Under the pieces are notes generated by a model. It was not told the origin of the DNA. It did no database searches and was given only the letters and a program-made list of their open reading frames with translations. The translations under genes and the position numbers were made by a program. 32,876 bases of DNA from Haemophilus quentini (GTDB lineage Bacteria; Pseudomonadota; Gammaproteobacteria; Enterobacterales; Pasteurellaceae), in contig MDJB01000019.1 in NCBI GenBank assembly GCA_001752465.1, positions 1 through 32,876 on the forward strand, read 5' to 3'. Positions within the stretch are counted from its first letter, which is position 1, and each line of letters starts with the position of its first letter. Shown in pieces: positions 6,515 to 12,622 of the stretch.

Positions 6515-6765
6515 GTGAATTAACAAAAAATGATTTAAAAATAGGTCGCTTTTACTCAGCTAAACGACCGCAACGTTTCGGTTTTTTCCGCTTACTTAAC
6601 GACAGAGAGATTATTTGGTTAAGCGATACCCACGTGAAATATGATAGCCCAAGTGTGAAATTTGGCGCGAAATACCCGATAGTGACTATCGAAAGATTTT
6701 TGAAATGGGTAAAAGAAGATGTAACAGAGCAAATGCCGAAAGATGAATGGAGACGAGCAGGATGA
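6511..6765 (+). CDS. Hypothetical protein
   Basis: This 84-residue basic protein is coupled to its upstream neighbour by a 4-base overlap, with GGGGAGGAAG before the ATG. Segments such as LKIGRFYSAKRPQRFGFFRLLNDREIIWLS and YDSPSVKFGAKYPIVTIERFLKWV suggest a small beta-barrel-like fold (an SH3-like alternation of strands) followed by a helix. No family is recognised. A long ORF on the opposite strand (6552-7076) is only a shadow. Confidence 0.7.
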   Translation: MSELTKNDLKIGRFYSAKRPQRFGFFRLLNDREIIWLSDTHVKYDSPSVKFGAKYPIVTIERFLKWVKEDVTEQMPKDEWRRAG

Positions 6766-6932
6766 CAGAACAAGAAAAAGTGCGGTTGGATGAAATATTG
6801 CAACAAGCAGCAATGCAGCTTATTAAAGCACAAACCTATCTTCGCACAGGGCAAGCGCAACACGCAGCGGTATATGTGGGAAATGTACAGAATTTGTTGC
6901 CAGGGTTGAGAATGAGATTGGTGAAAGTATGA
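6762..6932 (+). CDS. Small helical hypothetical protein
   Basis: This 56-residue protein starts at an ATG overlapping the upstream stop (ATGA). It appears all-helical: TEQEKVRLDEILQQAAMQLI, then a second helix (YLRTGQAQHAAVYVGNVQNLLPGL). It could be a two-helix hairpin of the sort used in small partner-binding proteins. An uptake sequence AAGTGCGGT lies at 6778-6786 within its fifth to eighth codons, the leftmost one in the window. No family recognised. Confidence 0.65.
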   Translation: MTEQEKVRLDEILQQAAMQLIKAQTYLRTGQAQHAAVYVGNVQNLLPGLRMRLVKV

Positions 6933-7417
6933 AAGTGCTAGATGAACACATCCTTGAATATATCTGGGACGAAACATTAGACCGTATTGCGCAAGAAACC
7001 TTAGTGACTTATATCGGTGGCAGTGTTGGCACGTATAGCGACGACCAAGCAAAGAAAAAGGCAGAAGACTTTGCAATATTGAGTGTAAGCCGACTTATTG
7101 CAGGATCTGGATTAAGCGATAGTCAATTTAGGAAACGGGTTAAAAAACTAATGGCACAAGGCATTTTATTGCAACGCATTTGGCCAAATAGCTTTGTGAT
7201 TAACTCAGAGGTGATTAAAGACGTAGCGGTACAAGCCGCACGATGTTGGCGTGCAATCGGCGTACCATATGGTATGGACGATACCGGAAAAGCCTGTAAA
7301 ACCTTACATATTAACGCTCTACCGAGAAGCATTTTTGAGTTAAAGACAAATTGTTATCGGATTTTGAGATCTGAATATCCAAGTTACAAAAGAAAAGGTG
7401 TAGAAAATGAGCAATGA
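6929..7417 (+). CDS. Hypothetical protein, possible winged helix
   Basis: This 162-residue protein overlaps the previous stop by 4 bases. The middle (LSDSQFRKRVKKLMAQGILLQRIWPNSFVINS) reads like a winged helix: a recognition helix followed by a short wing ending in FVIN. The N-terminal part contains ETLVTYIGGSVGTYSDDQAKKKAEDF. The C-terminus is basic (YRILRSEYPSYKRKG). A DNA-binding or phage regulatory role is possible; I do not recognise a named family. Confidence 0.65.
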   Translation: MKVLDEHILEYIWDETLDRIAQETLVTYIGGSVGTYSDDQAKKKAEDFAILSVSRLIAGSGLSDSQFRKRVKKLMAQGILLQRIWPNSFVINSEVIKDVAVQAARCWRAIGVPYGMDDTGKACKTLHINALPRSIFELKTNCYRILRSEYPSYKRKGVENEQ

Positions 7418-7730
7418 AATAACCCAAAAAGTCCGCATGACAATCGAAGTTGAAATGGAAGACTACCAACGTGACCAACTCGAAATATCAAAAAATACGC
7501 AAGTGTTAGGCGGAAATATCGTGCAATTAGACTGGGAAGGAGGAGTGTTTGACGAAGTCGATGACTATCGCAAATTATTTGAAGCAGTTGATTCGAGTCT
7601 GATGGGTATTGCATTTGACAATATGGAGGATGAGGCCTTTATAGGCGAATTGCAACTGGCGATTAAACGGGTGGTTACGCCAATTATTAAAGCAAAACGT
7701 AAGGCGATTATGGAGGCAGAAAATGAGTGA
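7407..7730 (+). CDS. Hypothetical protein
   Basis: This 107-residue acidic protein begins 11 bases inside the preceding gene and ends inside the next start. Its N-terminus (KVRMTIEVEMEDYQRDQLE) suggests a beta strand followed by a helix, its middle is rich in Asp and Gly, and its C-terminus is a helix rich in Lys and Ala (VVTPIIKAKRKAIMEAE). No transmembrane segment is seen. It belongs to the tightly overlapped gene string from 6356 to 8220. Function is unknown. Confidence 0.65.
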   Translation: MSNEITQKVRMTIEVEMEDYQRDQLEISKNTQVLGGNIVQLDWEGGVFDEVDDYRKLFEAVDSSLMGIAFDNMEDEAFIGELQLAIKRVVTPIIKAKRKAIMEAENE

Positions 7731-7917
7731 AAACAATGGATGGATTAAGTATGACTCTTGCCCGCCAAGTGAAGATAGCTTTTTTATCGTATATTGCCCG
7801 GAATATGCCATACCTGTGAAGGTTGCATTTTACGATGCAGACTTGTGCGGATTTACTGAGTTTACAGATGATGAAGTAACCCACTGGCAACCACTACCAC
7901 AACCACCGGAGGAATAA
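7723..7917 (+). CDS. DUF551-like protein
   Basis: This 64-residue protein has GGAGG before the ATG and overlaps its neighbour by 8 bases. The pattern W.KYDSCPP with later VKVAFYD, FT, and the ending VTHWQPLPQPPEE is that of DUF551, a small domain found in many phage and prophage proteins and usually ending THWMPLPxPP. The function of DUF551 is unknown. The protein appears complete for the domain alone. Confidence 0.75.
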   Translation: MSENNGWIKYDSCPPSEDSFFIVYCPEYAIPVKVAFYDADLCGFTEFTDDEVTHWQPLPQPPEE

Positions 7918-7920
7918 ATT

Positions 7921-8220
7921 ATGGATATCGAATACGAATGGTTACTTATTGATGATCTAGATGACGAAGATCAAGAAGAAGTAGAGAAAATTATTAAAGA
8001 GTGGTTGGAATTTGACCGAAAAAAACGACCATTTTATTTAGCATCAAGTGTCGTCAAAGAATTATTTATGCGTAATTATAGCAAATGGGAGTGTTATGAA
8101 GAGGATGAATATGTTTTCCTCACCATCAGAGAACAAGGGAGTAAACGGTACTCAATTTTCCGTGTGAGCCCATGGTATTGGTTAGCGCCGAACGTTGATG
8201 AAATTTATTTTGAGGACTAA
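7921..8220 (+). CDS. Acidic hypothetical protein
   Basis: This is a 99-residue strongly acidic protein (LLIDDLDDEDQEEVEKIIKEW near the start). GGAGG lies 8 bases before the ATG. The second half carries aromatic strands (WECYEEDEYVFLTI and YSIFRVSPWYWLAPNVDEIYF). The charge and size recall DNA-mimic or anti-defence proteins of phages, but nothing specific identifies it as such. It is the last gene of the block before the second 39-bp repeat. Confidence 0.65.
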   Translation: MDIEYEWLLIDDLDDEDQEEVEKIIKEWLEFDRKKRPFYLASSVVKELFMRNYSKWECYEEDEYVFLTIREQGSKRYSIFRVSPWYWLAPNVDEIYFED

Positions 8221-8237
8221 AACCCATTTACAGCCTA

Positions 8238-8276
8238 TTAAATCTCCCCTAGCCCCTCTTTACAAAAGAGGGGGAT
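8238..8276. repeat. 39-bp palindromic repeat, copy 2
   Basis: This is the second copy of the element at 6064-6102, in the same orientation and with one base difference. Together the two copies form direct repeats about 2.17 kb apart that flank eight small accessory genes. The hairpin here lies 20 bases after a stop codon and could also slow or end transcription, although only weak T richness follows. Confidence 0.8.
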
Positions 8277-8332
8277 AAGTGAGATGAAGTGGGCTGAGTA
8301 ATGTGTTTTAAATCAAGTTTGAGGGAACAATA

Positions 8333-8881
8333 ATGAAACTATGCCGTTGCCCTATTTGCCACAGTGATATCCATTTAGATGCGTTGTTGGAAGATGATGC
8401 GGGGCGTGAGATGTTGGGGTTAATATCCAATTTGGGTGGGCGTAATGCGCGTGCGTTGGTGAGTTATATTGGTTTGTTTCGTCCTGAAAGATCGGCGCTA
8501 TCTAATGGTCGGGCATTGAGATTAATGAAAGATGTGTTGGAGATGTATCAACCTAGTCCGCTACTCGCCCATGCGTTGAATGAAACGGTGCAAGCGGTGA
8601 TGAAAAACCGTCGGGAAACACGCAATATTCAGGCGTTATCGAATCATAACTATTTGAAGAAAGTGTATGAATGGGCGAAACCCTTGTTTGCTGTGGTGCG
8701 TAATGAAGGCAAAGCTGAAATGCAAAGCGTGGCAGCGCAAGAAGAGGATCAACGTATGGCAGCCATTCAATATATTGAACGTTATGCCGCTGTTGGGCAG
8801 TTGCAATTTGTGGAAAATATGCCTGAGTTTGCGGTTTGGAAAGCCTGGAAAGCGGAACAGGAGAAAGGCTATGTTGCGTAA
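8333..8881 (+). CDS. Hypothetical protein with N-terminal CxCxxC motif
   Basis: This 182-residue protein starts MKLCRCPICHSD, giving Cys at 4, 6 and 9 and His at 10, a plausible single metal-binding knuckle. The remainder is helical: LGLISNLGGRNARALVSYIGLFRP near 35-60, a middle section with QPSPLLAHALNETVQAVMKN, and a C-terminal segment ending WKAWKAEQEKGYVA. Its place directly before gemA matches a conserved unknown gene of Haemophilus Mu-like prophages. It might act in replication or DNA binding. GAGGGA precedes the ATG. Confidence 0.75.
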   Translation: MKLCRCPICHSDIHLDALLEDDAGREMLGLISNLGGRNARALVSYIGLFRPERSALSNGRALRLMKDVLEMYQPSPLLAHALNETVQAVMKNRRETRNIQALSNHNYLKKVYEWAKPLFAVVRNEGKAEMQSVAAQEEDQRMAAIQYIERYAAVGQLQFVENMPEFAVWKAWKAEQEKGYVA

Positions 8882-9272
8882 AAATTTAATCGCTAAAATC
8901 CATATTGGAAAAAGCCAATTAGGCCTTGATGATGAAACCTATCGTCAATTACTGGTGAGTACAACGGGTAAAACAAGTTGTACTGAAATGACGGAGATTG
9001 AATTGCAACAGGTGTTAAATGTTATGGTGCAAAAGGGGTTTAAATCCAGTTCAAGTTTTTGGGGAAATCGTGCGGCACCACGTGAAGATAAGAAAATTTA
9101 TTTGGCGAAAGTTACCGCACTTTTAGCAAAACATGGTTTACCGAAAGAATATGCTGATGGTATTGCGAAACGTTCGTTTAAAGTGGATTTTGTGCATTGG
9201 TTACAGCCGTGGCAGTTGAAAAAGGTGGTGCAGATGTTGGCGGTGTATGATCGCAATCGACAAAAATCGTAA
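8871..9272 (+). CDS. gemA: GemA-like regulatory protein (gp16, DUF1018)
   Basis: This 133-residue protein matches the GemA/Mu gp16 family: the start LIAKIHIGKSQLGLDDETYR, the middle with TGKTSCTEMTEIELQQVL and the later WLQPWQLKKVVQMLAVYD are typical. In Mu, GemA alters expression of host genes linked to replication and partition. The ATG at 8871 overlaps the previous gene by 11 bases, with AGGAGAAAGG upstream. It ends the main early run; a 281-base gap follows. Confidence 0.85.
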   Translation: MLRKNLIAKIHIGKSQLGLDDETYRQLLVSTTGKTSCTEMTEIELQQVLNVMVQKGFKSSSSFWGNRAAPREDKKIYLAKVTALLAKHGLPKEYADGIAKRSFKVDFVHWLQPWQLKKVVQMLAVYDRNRQKS

Positions 9273-9332
9273 AACTTTTTGCATAATGTTGGGTAGAAAA
9301 CCTTGATTTCTGATTAAAAAAAGGTTAATTTT

Positions 9333-9418
9333 GCGATCAGGGTATCAAAAGCCCAGCAATACGGTCGGCACAACCGTGATTTCGTGCTATTTTTTTGCCT
9401 GAAGTTTAGGTAAAAAAA
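9333..9418 (+). ncRNA. Candidate C4-like antisense RNA region
   Basis: In a gap without long genes there are three hairpins in a row: GGG/CCC at 9340-9342 and 9352-9354, ACGGT/ACCGT at 9361-9365 and 9373-9377, and an 11-bp hairpin at 9390-9418 with T-rich and A-rich arms. The arrangement of structured RNA, short leader ORF and antirepressor matches the P1 immI operon (c4, icd, ant), where C4 RNA blocks ant translation. I could not find long complementarity to the target by eye. A search with the Rfam C4 model would decide it. Confidence 0.5.
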
Positions 9419-9435
9419 TTAAAACCAATTTATCA

Positions 9436-9528
9436 ATGACCGACAGTGCGAGGAATACAATACCGCAAGGGAATAACTCCGCTGTTTATTGCACAGTTTT
9501 GAGCTGTCGGTCGCCCTACTCAAAATAG
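9436..9528 (+). CDS. Short leader ORF before antirepressor
   Basis: This 30-codon ORF starts MTDSARNTIPQGNNSAVYC and ends SCRSPYSK, stopping 25 bases before the antirepressor start. It lies inside a large RNA structure closed by the 9-bp repeat GACCGACAG (9438-9446) and CTGTCGGTC (9504-9512). In P1, translation of ant is coupled to an upstream ORF that is the real target of C4 RNA; this ORF could play that part. No good ribosome-binding site is visible, so its translation is doubtful. Confidence 0.35.
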   Translation: MTDSARNTIPQGNNSAVYCTVLSCRSPYSK

Positions 9529-9543
9529 GGTCTCTATTCAGAG
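9438..9543 (+). promoter_or_regulatory. Structured leader of the antirepressor mRNA
   Basis: The leader contains a closing stem GACCGACAG/CTGTCGGTC (9438-9446, 9504-9512), a hairpin CCCTA/TAGGG (9514-9518, 9526-9530), and a small hairpin CTCT/AGAG (9532-9535, 9540-9543) that covers the AGAGG ribosome-binding site of the antirepressor. Translation is therefore probably controlled at the RNA level. Confidence 0.5.
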
Positions 9544-9553
9544 GTATGCAATT

Positions 9554-10189
9554 ATGACAAATTTCCAAATTCAAACCTTCACTGGTTCAATTCAAAATCA
9601 ATCTGTTCAATTAGTCAATGCTCGTGATCTTCATAAATTATTAGGAAACGGCAAACAATTTTCTGACTGGATTCAACACCGCATTAGCAAGTACGGATTT
9701 GCTGAAAACCTTGATTTTACCGTGCTTCACCAATTAGTGAACGTCGATAGAGGTTTCTTTGGTATTAGACAAGAAACACTCAAGGAATACCACATCACCC
9801 TTGATATGGCAAAAGAGCTGTGTATGCTGGAACGATCTGAAATTGGTCGCCAAGCTCGTCGCCATTTTATCAAAATGGAACAGCACGCTATTGCTTTAGC
9901 TACTGAAATGCAAGCGCAAATGCTCGCCATTCCTACATTTTTACGCAACAATCCAGATGAATTGGCACGTTTAATTACCACTGCGCAAACTGCCTTTTTA
10001 ACGGCAAACCCACAAGCGAAAGACTTTTTACGCTATCGTGAAATGGGCTTAAGTTATCGTGAAATTGGTACGCTATTAGGCAAAACCAAAGATAGCGTGA
10101 AATGGATGGCATTTAAAATGCGGAATTTGGGCTTTTTTTCCTCCACATTACCAAAAACAACTGCGGTGCAGTTGGATTTGTTGGCGTAA
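9554..10189 (+). CDS. ant: AntA/AntB-type antirepressor
   Basis: This 211-residue protein contains an N-terminal AntA/AntB domain (~15-110): VNARDLHKLLGNGKQFSDWI, then YGFAENLDF, YHITLDMAKELCMLERSEIGRQARRHFI. These are the hallmark motifs of phage P1-type antirepressors, which inactivate phage repressors. The C-terminal ~70 residues hold an HTH-like unit (YREMGLSYREIGTLLGKTKDSVKWMAF, shortened here) instead of the usual second domain. Its target may be the resident repressor or, more likely, repressors of other prophages, since Mu-type repressors are not known to need it. AGAGG precedes the ATG but is base-paired. Confidence 0.85.
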   Translation: MTNFQIQTFTGSIQNQSVQLVNARDLHKLLGNGKQFSDWIQHRISKYGFAENLDFTVLHQLVNVDRGFFGIRQETLKEYHITLDMAKELCMLERSEIGRQARRHFIKMEQHAIALATEMQAQMLAIPTFLRNNPDELARLITTAQTAFLTANPQAKDFLRYREMGLSYREIGTLLGKTKDSVKWMAFKMRNLGFFSSTLPKTTAVQLDLLA

Positions 10190-10200
10190 GGGGGGCGAAG

Positions 10201-10419
10201 ATGAGCATCGGATATGAATTAGAACATCAATTTGATGAAATTCAAAGTAGCCTTGGTGGCTTGCACTGTTTGCGCCAGTTCTTGGAAATTACTGACAACA
10301 CGGCTGATACCTTAAGTTATAGCCAACTTGCGGGGATGATTGCGGTGTTTACCGCAGCATTGGATTGCCAAGTTAGCACGGTGCGACAGTTAGTGAAAGA
10401 ATTGCCCATTAAGGCATAA
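10201..10419 (+). CDS. Small hypothetical protein
   Basis: This 72-residue protein begins 11 bases after the antirepressor, with AGGGGGGCG before the ATG, and ends just before a strong terminator. It is helical: GYELEHQFDEIQSSLGGLHC, then a helix with YSQLAGMIAVFTAALDCQ. It resembles small proteins in Haemophilus phages that pair with an antirepressor or toxin partner, but I recognise no family. It is the last gene of the early transcription unit. Confidence 0.7.
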   Translation: MSIGYELEHQFDEIQSSLGGLHCLRQFLEITDNTADTLSYSQLAGMIAVFTAALDCQVSTVRQLVKELPIKA

Positions 10420-10424
10420 AGATA

Positions 10425-10448
10425 ATCCCACTTCGGTGGGATTTTTTT
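10425..10448 (+). terminator. Rho-independent terminator ending the early operon
   Basis: The stem ATCCCAC/GTGGGAT (10425-10431, 10436-10442) with the stable tetraloop TTCG is followed by a run of seven T. It separates the early genes from mor, so mor must rely on read-through or its own promoter. A possible -10, TAAAAT, lies at 10477-10482, but without a good -35. Confidence 0.92.
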
Positions 10449-10523
10449 ATCTTTTTTTTCAAAAATACCGCCTTTTTAAAATTTCCGTGTGAGAATTGCG
10501 TAAAACAATTTGCGGAGGTGTTT

Positions 10524-10952
10524 ATGGTTGAATCTTTGGAAGATGTGGCTGAATTACTGCCTGAAACGGTGCAGCAGATGGTGGATTTGGTGGGCTTTGC
10601 TGCGGTGGAGAAAATTATTACAAATTTTGGTGGGGCTACCTTTCGATTTACTGATGGGGTGCATTATTTTCCTAAGCTTAAAGCATTAATTGGTTTGGAA
10701 AGTGCGGTGAAATTACGAGAGGTTTTTCGTGGGGAGTGGCTGTATATTCCTCGTTGCCAAACAGCATTGCGTGTGGTGCGTAATTATCGTTTTAAAGCCG
10801 ATTATGATTATCTTACCCAGCATTTAAATAAATCAGGGCGTATGGCTATGCTTGAGCTTTGTCCGAAATATCAACTTTCTGATCGGAGCGGTTGGGAGAT
10901 TTTGGCACAAGTACGCCATCTTGAAGAAACCCATAATCTTGCCTTGTTTTAG
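10524..10952 (+). CDS. mor: Mor/C-family middle/late transcription activator
   Basis: This 142-residue activator is the Mor type. Residues ~1-60 are a dimerisation region (LEDVAELLPETVQQMVDLVG, then FGGATFRF); residues ~85-142 form the helix-turn-helix (YDYLTQHLNKSGRMAMLELCPKYQLSDRSGWEIL, in outline). Mor and C of Mu bind just upstream of the -35 region and bring RNA polymerase to promoters with poor -35 boxes. Only one family member is present, so it probably does both jobs. The ATG at 10524 has GCGGAGG 5 bases upstream; an in-frame GTG at 10518 overlaps it. An uptake sequence lies at 10700-10708. Confidence 0.9.
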   Translation: MVESLEDVAELLPETVQQMVDLVGFAAVEKIITNFGGATFRFTDGVHYFPKLKALIGLESAVKLREVFRGEWLYIPRCQTALRVVRNYRFKADYDYLTQHLNKSGRMAMLELCPKYQLSDRSGWEILAQVRHLEETHNLALF

Positions 10953-10953
10953 T

Positions 10954-10998
10954 GCTGAAACCGCTCCTCTCTTCTCTTTACTCTGCTTTTAAGACAAT
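10954..10998 (+). promoter_or_regulatory. Candidate Mor-dependent late promoter before the lysis genes
   Basis: The motif GCTGAAACC-N3-CCTCTCTT starts at 10954, and a -10-like GACAAT lies at 10993-10998, 40-45 bases from the motif start. The same motif and spacing recur before the protease gene (18817) and gp46 (30226). Transcription would start near 11005. There is no good -35, as expected for an activator-dependent promoter. Confidence 0.6.
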
Positions 10999-11033
10999 AC
11001 CCTTAATCATTAATAGATTAAGGGTGTTTTTTT
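10999..11033 (+). terminator. Terminator hairpin overlapping the endolysin ribosome-binding site
   Basis: A perfect 10-bp stem ACCCTTAATC (10999-11008) and GATTAAGGGT (11016-11025) is followed by G and seven T, ending exactly at the base before the endolysin ATG. It would end mor transcription. The AGGG in the right arm (11021-11024) is the only candidate ribosome-binding site for the endolysin, so transcripts carrying the whole hairpin would neither continue nor be translated. Confidence 0.85.
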
Positions 11034-11540
11034 ATGTCGACGTTAACTTTTCTAGATATTTTTAACCGTTTAATTGGGCATGAGGGGGGGTATGTTAATG
11101 ATCCCCGCGACCCAGGCGGGGAAACCAATTGGGGGATTACTAAACGCACAGCTTTGGCAAATGGTTATCAGGGCAATATGCGTGTGATGACTCGTGAGCA
11201 GGCTTTTAAAATCTACTACTCCGCTTTTTGGCTACGTTATCAATGCGACAAGATGCCTGAAGCGGTGGCTTTCCAGTTTTTTGATGCAGCGGTAAACCAT
11301 GGATTAGGCAATGCAAGCCGTATGTTGCAACGTGCGGTGGATGTGGCGGATGACGGCATTATTGGCAATATGACCATTGCAGCGATTAAGAAGATGGCGA
11401 TATCTGATGTGATTATGCGTTTGAATGCAGAACGCCTGGAGTTTTATTGCAAACTTGGCACTTTTGCAACCTTTGGTAAAGGTTGGGTGCGTCGTGTGGC
11501 GGGCAATCTTAAATATGGGGCAATCGACAATGAAGTTTAA
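11034..11540 (+). CDS. Phage endolysin, GH108 N-acetylmuramidase
   Basis: This 168-residue cell-wall hydrolase should cut the peptidoglycan sugar backbone at lysis. The GH108 signature is at the N-terminus: LIGHEGGYVNDPRDPGGETNWGIT (outline), with catalytic Glu 17 in HEGGY. The peptidoglycan-binding-type C-terminal part (~95-160) includes FDAAVNHGLGNASRMLQRA and DGIIGNMT. There is no signal peptide, so it needs the holin downstream. Length fits the family. It is the first gene after the candidate late promoter at 10954, and overlaps the next gene by 11 bases. Confidence 0.92.
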   Translation: MSTLTFLDIFNRLIGHEGGYVNDPRDPGGETNWGITKRTALANGYQGNMRVMTREQAFKIYYSAFWLRYQCDKMPEAVAFQFFDAAVNHGLGNASRMLQRAVDVADDGIIGNMTIAAIKKMAISDVIMRLNAERLEFYCKLGTFATFGKGWVRRVAGNLKYGAIDNEV

Positions 11541-11697
11541 GTTTTTAGGCGTGTTTAAACGTGTTTTAAATTGGTTTCAAAAGCCTCAAAAAGTCACGCA
11601 ATATCGACCGCACTTTTACAGTAAAAATGCGTGGAGTTATGTATCTAGAGGGAAACCGACTGCAGCCCAAATGATTATGTGGAGATTATGCCGATGA
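11530..11697 (+). CDS. Small basic hypothetical protein
   Basis: This 55-residue protein starts within the endolysin gene (ATG at 11530) and ends in an ATGA overlap with the next gene, so it is embedded in the lysis cassette by translational coupling. It is basic and aromatic (VFKRVLNWFQKPQKV, YRPHFYSKNAWSYV). No hydrophobic segment is long enough for a membrane span. It may be an accessory lysis or regulatory peptide. A same-size gene occurs here in Haemophilus Mu-like prophages. An uptake sequence lies at 11607-11615. Confidence 0.65.
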   Translation: MKFKFLGVFKRVLNWFQKPQKVTQYRPHFYSKNAWSYVSRGKPTAAQMIMWRLCR

Positions 11698-11984
11698 ATA
11701 AGTTGCTTGAACTTTTTACCAATGTTGATGGCCGAGCCAGTACAACGGGATTTATTCAGTTTTTCGGCTTTTTGGTGATGGCGGGTGTATTAATTTATGC
11801 GGTCTATCTTGACCGTTCTACGGTCACTGATTTGTTTTTTTATTTTGCTTGTTTTTGTGGTGGTTCTGCTGCAACCAAAGGGGCGGTGATGGCTTTTCAA
11901 GCCAAACAAGCAAAACCAGAAGAACCGATTACCGGTGAAACCTATGTGGAGCCAGAACAAACGGATAGACCAAGGGGGATTTGA
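11694..11984 (+). CDS. DUF2644-like membrane protein, putative holin
   Basis: This 96-residue protein has two predicted membrane helices (about 20-41, FIQFFGFLVMAGVLIYAVYL, and about 47-68, LFFYFACFCGGSAATKGAVM) and a charged, proline-rich C-terminal tail. The pattern matches DUF2644, found in Haemophilus Mu-like prophages. Its position directly between endolysin and spanins, with the two-helix topology, makes it the best holin candidate. I chose the ATG at 11694 (ATGA overlap with the previous stop) over an in-frame GTG 15 bases upstream. Confidence 0.75.
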   Translation: MNKLLELFTNVDGRASTTGFIQFFGFLVMAGVLIYAVYLDRSTVTDLFFYFACFCGGSAATKGAVMAFQAKQAKPEEPITGETYVEPEQTDRPRGI

Positions 11985-12241
11985 TGAGTATGCAGATTAT
12001 TTTAGCGGGGCTCGGAATTTTCGCACTATTGGGTGCGTATGTGATGTTTAAGCTGAAACATGCACACCGTGAGATTGAGCAATTATTAAAAACCAATGCG
12101 CAGTTGCAAGCGCAGAAAGCTGTCGTTGAAACTCAAGTGAAACATTTTGAAGTGAGAAAGAAAAATGAAGAAAACACTCGTATCACTAGCCGTGATGATG
12201 TCATTAACCGCTTGCAGCAATCAGGCGATCTCCGTGATTAA
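11984..12241 (+). CDS. Rz-like inner-membrane spanin (DUF2681-like)
   Basis: This 85-residue protein has one N-terminal membrane helix (about 3-24, MQIILAGLGIFALLGAYVMF) followed by a periplasmic coiled coil (HREIEQLLKTNAQLQAQKAVVETQVKHFE). That is the layout of the i-spanin Rz. A Rz1-like lipoprotein gene begins inside it in another frame, confirming the assignment. AAGGGGGA precedes the ATG at 11984, which overlaps the putative holin stop by one base. At lysis it would fuse inner and outer membranes with its partner. Confidence 0.85.
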   Translation: MSMQIILAGLGIFALLGAYVMFKLKHAHREIEQLLKTNAQLQAQKAVVETQVKHFEVRKKNEENTRITSRDDVINRLQQSGDLRD

Positions 12242-12368
12242 TCCAAGTTGCAGTGGATTTGGCATTATTACTGCCAGCAGACAAGATACCACGGAAACCT
12301 TACGACAAATTGCGGTACATAATGCGACTTATCGTGAGATTTGCACTAAAAATAAGGAGTCAAAATGA
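12165..12368 (+). CDS. Rz1-like outer-membrane lipoprotein spanin
   Basis: This 67-residue protein starts in a different frame within the Rz gene (77 bases of overlap). Residues 1-17 form a lipoprotein signal: MKKTLVSLAVMMSLTAC with the lipobox LTAC and lipidated Cys 17. The mature part is ~51 residues and ends IAVHNATYREICTK, typical of Rz1 partners in Pasteurellaceae phages. It sits in the outer membrane and meets the Rz coiled coil across the periplasm. AAGAAAAA upstream is a weak ribosome-binding site. Confidence 0.87.
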   Translation: MKKTLVSLAVMMSLTACSNQAISVINPSCSGFGIITASRQDTTETLRQIAVHNATYREICTKNKESK

Positions 12369-12622
12369 TTGACGATAAAGTGTTTATTGGGATTGGCACG
12401 ACGTTGATTATGACATTAGTCGGCTGGGTGTGGAAATCAGTAAACGATAAAGTGGCTGAAAATGAGCATGCGATTAAAGCCTTAGAAAAGCAAATGCAAC
12501 AGGATTTTCAGAGTAAAGAGCTTGCTGAAGTAAAAGATAAACACTTTGAAAGCATTTTGAAAGAGGTGCGCGATCAGTTGAAAGAAATCAATCAGAAGTT
12601 AGATAAAAAGGTGGATAAATAA
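12365..12622 (+). CDS. Membrane-anchored coiled-coil protein
   Basis: This 85-residue protein has one N-terminal hydrophobic helix (about 6-24, VFIGIGTTLIMTLVGWVW) and a long charged coiled coil (~30-82) with heptads such as IKALEKQMQQDFQSKELAEV. The arrangement recalls XhlA-type lysis accessory proteins, but similar proteins without known function are standard in Haemophilus Mu-like prophages. AAGGAGT lies before the ATG, which overlaps the spanin stop. A C-terminal run of Lys and Asp ends the protein. Confidence 0.75.
   Translation: MIDDKVFIGIGTTLIMTLVGWVWKSVNDKVAENEHAIKALEKQMQQDFQSKELAEVKDKHFESILKEVRDQLKEINQKLDKKVDK

Noticed and set aside
6552-7076. 174-codon ORF on the minus strand
   Set aside because: It lies opposite three coupled rightward genes with good ribosome-binding sites and has poor protein character. 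It is a shadow frame.
10440-10523. Promoter directly before mor
   Set aside because: A -10-like TAAAAT is present at 10477, but no matching -35 and no copy of the late motif. Not strong enough to annotate.
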